NCBI RefSeq assembly: GCF_040581405.1
Contig: NZ_CP137157.1
Coordinates: 2,127,001 to 2,191,000, forward strand
DNA: 64,000 nucleotides
Direction of reading: 5' to 3'
DNA from: Komagataeibacter sucrofermentans DSM 15973
Lineage (GTDB): Bacteria > Pseudomonadota > Alphaproteobacteria > Acetobacterales > Acetobacteraceae
Shown here: positions 57,479 to 64,000 of the stretch, piece by piece
Layout of the letters: each line of letters begins with the position of its first letter
Numbering within the stretch: position 1 is the stretch's first letter
The notes under the pieces: generated by a model
What the model was told of the DNA's origin: nothing
Seen by the model: only the letters and a program-made list of their open reading frames with translations
The model's database searches: none
Position numbers and translations under genes: made by a program

Positions 57479-58544
57479 AAATATCAGCCGGGCTGTCGGC
57501 CCGCAGGCTGCGGCCAAGGTCACGGCCCAGTCGCGCGGCATCAGACGGCGCGCCGCTGATCGAGCGCTTGAGCAGGAAGGAACCGTCCTCGCGCGCCACA
57601 AGCCCGGTCAGGTGCAGTTCCGGCGCACCACCGGCCACGACCGGGATCAGCCGCGCGTAACCGCCAATGGGGGTACGGCACGAGCCATCAAGCTCGGCCA
57701 GCAGGGCGCGCTCGGCGGTAGCCACGGCGCGGGCCTCGTAATCCTCGATGGCGGAAAGCAGTTCGCGCAGTTCCACGTCGCTTTCGCGCACGGTCACGCC
57801 CACAATGCCCTGCCCCGCCGCCGGCACCATGATAGTGGGGTCAAGGATCACGTCGGCGCGGTCTTCCATGCCAAGGCGGCGCAGGCCCGCATAGGCCAGC
57901 AGGGTCGCATCGCACTGCCGCGCGGCCAGCTTGTCGAGCCGGGTCTGCACATTGCCACGCAGCAGGCCGAATTTCAGGTCGGGGCGCACATGCAGCATCT
58001 GCGCCTGCCGCCGCACCGAGGCACAGCCCACCAAAGCACCCTGCGGCAGCACGGCATACGGGTCGGCCGGGTCAGGCTCGCCACAGCCGGGGCCGAGGAT
58101 CAGCACATCACGCGCATCCTCGCGCTTGAGCGTGCAGGCCAGCACCAGCCCCGGCGGCAGCGTGGTTTCGAGATCCTTGAGGCTGTGAACGGCAAAATCG
58201 ATCCGCCCATCAAGCAGCGCTTCATGGATTTCCTTGGCGAACAGGCCCTTGCCGCCAATTTCAGCCAGCTTGCGGTTGAGCACCTGATCGCCCGTGGTGC
58301 TGATCTGGTGCTCCTGGAACGCGCCCATGTCGCGCAGCACGGGGCAGAAGCGGGTCAGCACCGTGAGGAAGGCGCGCGTCTGCACCAGCGCCAGCGGGGA
58401 GGCCCGCGTTCCGACCTTCAGCGGCAGCTGCCGCCGGTGGGGCTCGGTCTGTGTAGTTTCCTTTCGCTGGCGTGCAGCAGCCTCGGCCGCGACTTTCTGT
58501 AGCGCGGACGATGGAAACGGGGCGGATGGCTTTGCGGACTCCAT
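57462..58544 (-). CDS. hemC: Hydroxymethylbilane synthase (porphobilinogen deaminase)
   Basis: 360-aa enzyme that joins four porphobilinogens using a covalent dipyrromethane on Cys289 (LDGSCRTPIGGYA). Also visible: VGTRASPLALVQT, TTGDQVLNRKLAEIGGKGLFAKEI with the catalytic region, DFAVHSLKDLETTLPPGL, and CASVRRQAQMLHVRPDLKFGLLRGNVQTRLDKL. About 41 Ala/Arg-rich residues precede the family start at LKVGTRAS, so a later start is possible. Overlaps hemD. Divergent from tsaD across 71 bp. Confidence 0.95.
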   Translation of the reverse strand: MESAKPSAPFPSSALQKVAAEAAARQRKETTQTEPHRRQLPLKVGTRASPLALVQTRAFLTVLTRFCPVLRDMGAFQEHQISTTGDQVLNRKLAEIGGKGLFAKEIHEALLDGRIDFAVHSLKDLETTLPPGLVLACTLKREDARDVLILGPGCGEPDPADPYAVLPQGALVGCASVRRQAQMLHVRPDLKFGLLRGNVQTRLDKLAARQCDATLLAYAGLRRLGMEDRADVILDPTIMVPAAGQGIVGVTVRESDVELRELLSAIEDYEARAVATAERALLAELDGSCRTPIGGYARLIPVVAGGAPELHLTGLVAREDGSFLLKRSISGAPSDAARLGRDLGRSLRADSPADIFAESA

Positions 58545-58615
58545 ATCGCGTGTCTATTACCGCATCGCGATAAAGGAAAGATGACATTCGACACATCCGG
58601 ATTGTAAATTACGCC

Positions 58616-59731
58616 ATGCACGCAAGCGACCAGACCCCACCCGATCTGCCAACTCCCGTTATGGCCATTGAATCTTCGTGCGATGACACCGCCTGCGCCA
58701 TCGTGGCGACAGACGGCCGGATCGTGGCAGAAACGACATTAACGCAATCCGGCCATGTGCCATTTGGCGGGGTCGTGCCCGAAATTGCCGCCCGCGCCCA
58801 CCTTGCCGCCCTGCCCGCGCTGGTGCGCGACACGCTGGCCAAGGCGAACATGCAGCCCCACGAACTCGGCGCCATAGCCGCAAGCTGCGGGCCGGGGCTG
58901 ATTGGCGGGCTGATCGTGGGCGCCGACATGGGCAAGGGCATGGCCATAGCCCTTGATAAGCCTTTCATTGCCGTCAACCACATCGAGGCCCATGCCCTGA
59001 CCGCCCGCCTGCCGGGTGTTGCTGAAAATGGCGCGCCGTTTCCCTACCTGCTCCTGCTCGTGTCAGGCGGGCACTGCCAGTGCATCGCGGTGGAAGGCGT
59101 GGGCCACTACCGCAGGCTGGGCGGCACGATTGATGACGCGGCGGGCGAGGCGTTTGACAAGGTGGCCAAGATGCTCGGCCTTGGCTGGCCGGGCGGCCCG
59201 GCGGTGGAAGCGCTGGCGCGTGAGGGCGACCCGCGCGCGGTCTCCCTGCCCCGCCCGCTGATGGGCCGGCCGGGCTGTGACTTTTCCTTCTCCGGCCTGA
59301 AAACCGCCGTGACGCAGAAGCTGCCCACGGCCGTGCGCACCGCCCTGCCCCGGCAGGAAGCCGCCGATATTGCCGCGAGCTTCCAGCAGGCGGTAAGCGA
59401 CATCGTGATCGACCGCCTTGGCCATGCGCTGGAGATGATGGAGCGCCCGACCACGCTGGTGGTCGCTGGCGGCGTTGCGGCCAACGGCGTGCTGCGGGCC
59501 AGCCTGCGTGATTTTGCCGCCCGCCACGACCTGCCCTTTGCCGCCCCTCCGCTGCGGCTGTGCACCGATAACGCGGTGATGGTGGCGTGGGCCGCGATCG
59601 AGACCATGCGCGCGCGCCGTGAGGCGGGCCTGCCCATACCCGACGACATCGCCCTGCGCCCGCGCCCGCGCTGGCCGCTCGCGGAGATGGCGCAGCGCAT
59701 GACGGCAGACCCGATCGAGGCTACGCCTTAA
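58616..59731 (+). CDS. tsaD: tRNA N6-threonylcarbamoyladenosine transferase subunit TsaD
   Basis: 371-aa ASKHA-fold subunit that places the threonylcarbamoyl group on A37 of ANN-decoding tRNAs. MAIESSCDDTACAIV near the start, VPEIAARAHLAAL, metal-binding His122/His126 in NHIEAH, LLLVSGGHCQ, DDAAGEAFDKVAKMLGLGWPGGPAVE and CTDNAVMVAWA (metal Asp) are all intact. In many alphaproteobacteria it faces hemC and precedes gpsA, as here. Ends 2 bp before repeat copy G. Confidence 0.97.
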   Translation: MHASDQTPPDLPTPVMAIESSCDDTACAIVATDGRIVAETTLTQSGHVPFGGVVPEIAARAHLAALPALVRDTLAKANMQPHELGAIAASCGPGLIGGLIVGADMGKGMAIALDKPFIAVNHIEAHALTARLPGVAENGAPFPYLLLLVSGGHCQCIAVEGVGHYRRLGGTIDDAAGEAFDKVAKMLGLGWPGGPAVEALAREGDPRAVSLPRPLMGRPGCDFSFSGLKTAVTQKLPTAVRTALPRQEAADIAASFQQAVSDIVIDRLGHALEMMERPTTLVVAGGVAANGVLRASLRDFAARHDLPFAAPPLRLCTDNAVMVAWAAIETMRARREAGLPIPDDIALRPRPRWPLAEMAQRMTADPIEATP

Positions 59732-59733
59732 AA

Positions 59734-59820
59734 GATAAAAGTTTTTGGGTGTCGCCTTTTTGAAAAAAGGCGACGTCTTCCGAAGCTTTTTGGAAAAAAG
59801 CTTCGCCAAAAACTTTTATC
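59734..59820 (+). repeat. Intergenic palindromic repeat, copy G (complete type copy)
   Basis: 87 bp. Perfect 15-bp terminal inverted repeats GATAAAAGTTTTTGG (59734-59748) and CCAAAAACTTTTATC (59806-59820). Inside: a GTCGCC TTTTTGAAAAAA GGCGAC hairpin, then a GAAGCTTTTT GG AAAAAAGCTTC hairpin. Begins 2 bp after the tsaD stop. Best preserved member of an eight-copy family in this window. Likely terminates tsaD ahead of gpsA. Confidence 0.9.
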
Positions 59821-59928
59821 AGATACAGACCCGCCCGTCCCCTTGCCCGGCAACCCCGCGCTGCGCATTGCGGTTAGGCCAATGACAGAATGCCGGTTCA
59901 CGGCACATACCTGCGGAGAACGCACATC

Positions 59929-60900
59929 ATGACCCACACCAAACGCATCGCCGTCATCGGCGCGGGGGCCTGGGGCACGGCGCTGGCCCTGCAGGCGGCC
60001 CGCGCGGGCGCGCAGGTCACGCTATGGGCGCGTAATCCTGCCGCCCTCTCGGCAGGCCGGGTCATGCCACGCCTGCCCGGTTTTGCCCTGCCCCAAACCA
60101 TTACCGTAACCGACAGCCTGCCGCGCCAGGCCGAGCTGATGCTGCTGGCCTGCCCCATGCAACACCTGCGCGTGGTTGCCAGCACGCTGTCCGCCTGCGC
60201 GCCCATGATCGCATGCTGCAAGGGCATAGAGCAGGGCACCGGCCTCATGCCGCTACAGGTGCTGGGCGAGGTGTTTCCCCATAGCGTGCTCGGCGTGCTG
60301 TCCGGCCCCAATTTCGCGCATGAGGTGGCAGCAGACCTGCCCGCCGCCGCCGTGCTGGCCAGCAGCGAACGCGCACAGGCCCGCAGGCTGGCCGACCTGC
60401 TGACCACTCCCGCCTTCCGCCTGTATGCCAGCGATGACCCGACCGGCGTGCAGCTTGGCGGCGCTGCCAAGAACGTGGTAGCCATTGCGGCGGGCGCCAC
60501 CATGGGGGCCAAACTGGGCGAGAACGCGCGCGCAGGGCTGATTACCCGCGCCATTGCCGAACTCGCCCGCCTGTCACACGCGCTGGGGGGCAAGGTGGAG
60601 ACGCTGTCCGGCCTTGCGGGGATTGGCGACCTGCTGCTCACCTGCACGGGGGCGGCCTCGCGCAATTACCGGCTGGGGCTGGCCGTGGGCGCGGGCACGC
60701 CTGCGCGGGCGGCGGCGGCGGCCCTTGAGGGCGTGGCCGAGGGCATGGCCACGGCCCCCGCGCTGCACCGGCTGGCGCAGGCGCACGGGGTCAGCACGCC
60801 CGTCATCGCCACGGTGGCCAGCCTGCTGGCGGGCGAGATCGACATGACGCAGGCAGCAACCACGCTTCTGGCCCGGCCCGTAGGGCATGAATTCGCCTGA
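59929..60900 (+). CDS. gpsA: Glycerol-3-phosphate dehydrogenase [NAD(P)+]
   Basis: 323-aa cytosolic enzyme making sn-glycerol-3-phosphate for phospholipid synthesis. Rossmann motif GAGAWG (11-16), CCKGIEQGTG, LSGPNFAHEVAADLPAA, catalytic Lys in GGAAKNVVAIAAG, and SGLAGIGDLLLTCTGAASRNYRLG. The ATG at 59929 has GGAG upstream; the extension to 59890 is not family-like. Confidence 0.96.
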   Translation: MTHTKRIAVIGAGAWGTALALQAARAGAQVTLWARNPAALSAGRVMPRLPGFALPQTITVTDSLPRQAELMLLACPMQHLRVVASTLSACAPMIACCKGIEQGTGLMPLQVLGEVFPHSVLGVLSGPNFAHEVAADLPAAAVLASSERAQARRLADLLTTPAFRLYASDDPTGVQLGGAAKNVVAIAAGATMGAKLGENARAGLITRAIAELARLSHALGGKVETLSGLAGIGDLLLTCTGAASRNYRLGLAVGAGTPARAAAAALEGVAEGMATAPALHRLAQAHGVSTPVIATVASLLAGEIDMTQAATTLLARPVGHEFA

Positions 60901-60999
60901 CCGGAGCACGGGCTACATTGCACATTTGCAAACAGGCCGCTTGACCCCCGGCCTGCGAGCCTGCAATCGGATTATTCCGGCGCGCATACGAGACCGAAC

Positions 61000-61491
61000 A
61001 TGTCCATGACCACGATCTACGATTTTAAACTCTCCGCCCTAGATGGTTCCGAGATCGACCTCGGCAAGATGCGGGGCAAGCCGATCCTGATTGCCAATAC
61101 GGCCTCGAAATGCGGGTTCACCCCGCAATATGAAGGGCTGCAGAGCCTGTGGACCACATGGCGCAGCCACGACCTGATGGTGATTGGCGTGCCATCGGGT
61201 GATTTTGGCAACCAGGAACTCGGCACGCCTGCCGAGATCGGCACCTTCTGCCAGCGCAACTACAACGTCACCTTTCCGCTCACGGCCAAAAGCCACGTGA
61301 AGGGGCAGCAGGCGATTCCGCTGTTCCGCTGGCTGGCGCGCGAGGGGGGATTCCTGTCGCTGCCGCGCTGGAATTTCTACAAATACCTGATCGGGCGCGA
61401 CGGCAATCTGGCTGACTGGTTCACCTGCGTCACCTCGCCCGAATCGCGCCGCGTGCGCATGGCGGTCGAACGCGCCGTGATGGATCACTGA
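61000..61491 (+). CDS. Glutathione peroxidase family protein
   Basis: 163-aa thiol peroxidase for peroxide detoxification. Catalytic Cys in NTASKCGFTPQYEGLQ (Cys, not selenocysteine), Gln in DFGNQELG, and Trp/Asn in RWNFYKYLIGRDG. Bacterial members usually use thioredoxin. FPLTAKSHVKGQQAIPLFRWL replaces the more usual MFAKIDVNG segment. 25 bp upstream of murJ; probably one transcript. Confidence 0.92.
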   Translation: MSMTTIYDFKLSALDGSEIDLGKMRGKPILIANTASKCGFTPQYEGLQSLWTTWRSHDLMVIGVPSGDFGNQELGTPAEIGTFCQRNYNVTFPLTAKSHVKGQQAIPLFRWLAREGGFLSLPRWNFYKYLIGRDGNLADWFTCVTSPESRRVRMAVERAVMDH

Positions 61492-61516
61492 TGGATACCA
61501 TGACACGCCCCACCGC

Positions 61517-63079
61517 ATGCTGAAGGGCTTCCTGACCGTAAGCGGCTGGACCATGATCAGCCGCGTGCTCGGGCTGGTGCGCGACCAGTTGCTGGCCGCA
61601 CTCCTGGGCACGGGGGTGGCGCAGGATGCGTATCAGATCGCGTTCCGCCTGCCCAACATGTTCCGCCGCCTGTTTGGCGAGGGCGCGCTGAACGCCGCCT
61701 TCGTGCCGCTATTCGCCTCGCTGCTCGAGCGCGAGGGCAAGGACACCGCGCGGCAGTTCGCCAGCGAGACCATGAGCGTGCTGCTGTCGTGGCTGCTGCT
61801 GCTGACCGTGCTGGGCGAGATTTTCATGCCCGGCGTGCTGCGCGTGATCGCGCCCGGCTTCGCGCATGGGGATGTGCGCGACTCGCTGGCCATCTCGCTC
61901 AGCCGCATCACGTTTCCCTACCTGCTCATGATCTGCGGGGCGGCGCTGGTTTCGGGCGTGCTCAACGGCATGCACAAATTTGGCGTGGCCGCTGCCGCCT
62001 ATGTCAGCTTCAACGTGGTGGGCATTGCCGCGATCGTGCTGCTGCCACCCTTTACGGGTGATGTGGCCCATGCCGCAGCCTGGGGGGTGAGTGCCTCGGG
62101 CGTGGTGCAGTTCGGCATCCTGCTCTATGCGGCGGCGCGGGCTGGCATGCGCCTGCGGCTGGTCATGCCGTGCCTGACCCCGCGCATCCGCACGCTGCTG
62201 GCCCGCATGGGCGTGGGGCTGGTGGGCAGCGGCATTACCCAGATCAACTTTCTGGTCGATACCATCATCGCCACCCTGCTGCCCGCGGGCAGCGTATCGC
62301 TCATGTATTTTGCCGACCGGGTGAACCAACTGCCGCTGGGCGTGCTTGGCGCGGCAGCGGGCACCACGCTGCTGCCCGTGCTCACCCGCCACCTCGCCGC
62401 CGATGACGTGGCAGGGGCTCATGGCGTGCAGAACCGCGCCATTTCCTACGCCCTGATCCTGACCCTGCCCGCCGCTGCCGGCCTGCTGGTGCTGGCGGCC
62501 CCGGTGATGATGGCGCTGTTCGGCCACGGGCACTTCACGGCGCATGACGCGGTGCTGGCCGCGCAGTCGCTGCGGGCCTATGCGCTGGGGCTGCCTGCGT
62601 TCGTGCTGGTCAAGGTGCTCTCGCCCGGCTTCTTCGCGCGCGGTGATACGCGCACCCCGGTGCTGGTGGGCATGGGCACGCTGGCGCTCAACTTCATTCT
62701 CAACATCAGCTTCATGCACTGGCTGGCCCATATCGGCCCGCCACTGGCCAGCAGCCTGGCCGCCATGGTCAATGCGGGCGTGCTGGCCGTGCTCCTGCTG
62801 CGGCGCGGCGCACTGGTGCCCGACCCCGGCCTGCTGCGCCAGCTTGCGGGCATGGTGGGCTGCGCGGGGCTGATGGCGGGCGCGGTTGCCCTGCTGGGCT
62901 ACACGCCACTGGGCCACGCCATGACGGCGGGCCCGGTCATGCGGATTGTGGATGTGGGCATGCTGATCGGGCTGGGCGTGGGGCTTTATCTTGCGGCCCT
63001 GCATGTGCTGGGCGTGACCGACCTGCGGTTGGCCCTTGGCGCTGTAAAGCGGCGGCTGGGGCGCAGGCGGCAGGCCTAA
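61517..63079 (+). CDS. murJ: Lipid II flippase MurJ
   Basis: 520-aa MOP-superfamily membrane protein with about 14 helices that flips lipid II to the periplasm. MLKGFLTVSGWTMISRVLGLVRDQLLAALLGTG at the start, RLPNMFRRLFGEGALNAAFVPLF, FGHGHFTAHDA, and LVKVLSPGFFARGDTRTPV are typical. Ends 20 bp before repeat copy H. Confidence 0.96.
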   Translation: MLKGFLTVSGWTMISRVLGLVRDQLLAALLGTGVAQDAYQIAFRLPNMFRRLFGEGALNAAFVPLFASLLEREGKDTARQFASETMSVLLSWLLLLTVLGEIFMPGVLRVIAPGFAHGDVRDSLAISLSRITFPYLLMICGAALVSGVLNGMHKFGVAAAAYVSFNVVGIAAIVLLPPFTGDVAHAAAWGVSASGVVQFGILLYAAARAGMRLRLVMPCLTPRIRTLLARMGVGLVGSGITQINFLVDTIIATLLPAGSVSLMYFADRVNQLPLGVLGAAAGTTLLPVLTRHLAADDVAGAHGVQNRAISYALILTLPAAAGLLVLAAPVMMALFGHGHFTAHDAVLAAQSLRAYALGLPAFVLVKVLSPGFFARGDTRTPVLVGMGTLALNFILNISFMHWLAHIGPPLASSLAAMVNAGVLAVLLLRRGALVPDPGLLRQLAGMVGCAGLMAGAVALLGYTPLGHAMTAGPVMRIVDVGMLIGLGVGLYLAALHVLGVTDLRLALGAVKRRLGRRRQA

Positions 63080-63099
63080 ACGCCTTCTGAAAAACACAG

Positions 63100-63185
63100 G
63101 ATAAACGTTTTTGGGTGCCGCCCTTTTTCAAAAAGGCGGCGTTCCTTGAAGCTTTTGGAAAACAGCTTCACCAAAAACTTTTTTC
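63100..63185 (+). repeat. Intergenic palindromic repeat, copy H
   Basis: 86 bp, same layout and orientation as copy G: GATAAACGTTTTTGG, GTGCCGCC CTTTTTCAAAAA GGCGGC, GAAGC TTTTGGAAAACA GCTTC, CCAAAAACTTTTTTC. Lies 20 bp past the murJ stop and ends 76 bp before mutS. Confidence 0.88.
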
Positions 63186-63261
63186 CGAGTGCGCCTGTCT
63201 GGGGAACCAGCCTTTCAAATCCATGCTGGCGAATCCCCTACCCCGCCGCTAGACACCAGAC

Positions 63262-64000
63262 ATGACATTTCCATCTCCCGAAGGCGCCACACCCGCCATG
63301 GCGCAGTGGTTTGCGCTCAAAGCCGAACACCCCGACGCCCTGCTGTTCTTCCGGATGGGAGATTTCTACGAACTCTTCTTCAACGATGCCGAAGCAGCGG
63401 CCTCCGCCCTTGATATTTCGCTCACCGCGCGCGGCACGCATGGGGGGCAGCCCATCGCCATGTGCGGGGTGCCGGTGCATGCGGCGCAGGCCTATCTGGC
63501 GCGGCTGATCCGCCGGGGCTTCCGTGTTTCGGTGGCCGAGCAGACCGAGCAGCCGCGCAAGGGGCGACCGGCCTCGAAGGGGCCGCTACGGCGCGAGGTC
63601 GTGCGCCTGATCACGCCCGGCACGCTGACGGAAGATGAACTGCTTGAAGCAGGCCGCCAGAACCTGCTGGCCTGCGTCATCTGCCCCACCGGGCGCGATG
63701 CGGGCGACCCCGGCCTTGCGTGGATCGATATTTCCACCGGCCTGTTCGAGACCGCAAGCGTGCCCGCGCGCGACCTGCACGACCTGCTTGGCCGCCTCGA
63801 CCCCGCCGAGATCCTGTGCGCGGATAACGTGGACCTTGGTGATTTCGCCCCCCGTCGCACCCCCATCGTGCCACCCCCGGGCGCTGACGCCGCCCGCGCC
63901 CGCATGGCCGAGGCCTTTGGCGTGGCCAGCCCCGATGCGTTCGGCACCTTCAGCGATGCGGAGGCGCAGGCCGCTGCCACGGCTCTGGATTACATCCGCC
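63262..64000 (+). CDS. mutS: DNA mismatch repair protein MutS, N-terminal part (runs off the window)
   Basis: First 246 codons of MutS, which recognises mismatches. The mismatch-binding Phe-x-Glu motif is intact in LFFRMGDFYELFFNDA (Phe in DFYELF). TPAMAQWFALKAEHPDALL precedes it, and domain II (LRREVVRLITPGTLTEDELLEAGRQNLLACVI; GLAWIDISTGLFET) follows. The ATPase domain lies outside. Its neighbour murJ is separated by a probable terminator, so it likely has its own promoter in 63186-63261. Confidence 0.96.
   Translation, partial: MTFPSPEGATPAMAQWFALKAEHPDALLFFRMGDFYELFFNDAEAAASALDISLTARGTHGGQPIAMCGVPVHAAQAYLARLIRRGFRVSVAEQTEQPRKGRPASKGPLRREVVRLITPGTLTEDELLEAGRQNLLACVICPTGRDAGDPGLAWIDISTGLFETASVPARDLHDLLGRLDPAEILCADNVDLGDFAPRRTPIVPPPGADAARARMAEAFGVASPDAFGTFSDAEAQAAATALDYIR

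Overview
The window is about 64 kb of a high-GC alphaproteobacterial chromosome. It is most likely an acetic acid bacterium (Acetobacteraceae, Komagataeibacter/Gluconacetobacter-like). The evidence is a PQQ-dependent, haem-containing alcohol dehydrogenase pair (adhA-adhB), a cyoABCD ubiquinol oxidase, a class I lysyl-tRNA synthetase, and typical alphaproteobacterial neighbourhoods: ppk-hda facing purM-purN; SUV3-like helicase-S4-fdxA; hemD-hemC facing tsaD-gpsA; tim44-mltA-smr facing secB. Naming the genus is inference. No rRNA, tRNA, CRISPR array, prophage or plasmid-type replication genes were seen.

Layout. 1-9.6 kb: ppk (cut by the window edge), hda, purMN, ndk, an ABC-F ATPase, an MFS exporter and an AI-2E-type permease. 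9.7-15 kb: a polysaccharide set, with a four-gene leftward operon (CapD/WbpM-type dehydratase, WbpE-like aminotransferase, membrane-anchored unknown, HAD phosphatase) facing a WecA-like glycosyl-1-phosphate transferase. 15-21 kb: a small secreted protein, a MarR regulator, an M17 aminopeptidase, then helicase-S4-fdxA. 21-32 kb: respiration, with cyoABCD, a BI-1 protein, thpR and adhAB. The alcohol dehydrogenase reduces ubiquinone in the periplasm and the bo3 oxidase reoxidises it. 31.5-43 kb: a sirtuin, a UDG-family protein, and lysK-mprF-marC with mprF broken by an intact IS21-family element, then a DinG-like helicase and a cold-shock protein. 43-51 kb: groESL under a CIRCE operator, a dienelactone hydrolase, mtnP, an orphan cytochrome c1, hemF and an orphan periplasmic binding protein. 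51-64 kb: smr, a tri-haem quinol peroxidase, an orphan DNA methyltransferase, mltA, tim44, secB, hemCD, tsaD, gpsA, glutathione peroxidase, murJ and the start of mutS.

Two things stand out. First, eight related intergenic palindromic elements (about 87 bp when complete, with 15-bp terminal inverted repeats enclosing two A/T-looped hairpins) all lie just past a stop codon and are all in the same orientation relative to that gene. They look like a mobile or duplicating terminator unit. Second, the IS21 element (2,491 bp, 30-bp perfect inverted repeats, 7-bp target duplication) splits mprF so cleanly that removing it on paper restores one 700-codon reading frame. mprF lies directly downstream of lysK, which makes the Lys-tRNA that MprF uses. 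Smaller points: cytochrome c1 without the other bc1 genes, a perfect 24-bp palindrome at the hemC/hemD junction, and possible leader ORFs before adhA and the glycosyltransferase.

Functions were assigned by reading motifs and recalled family features. No database search was run.
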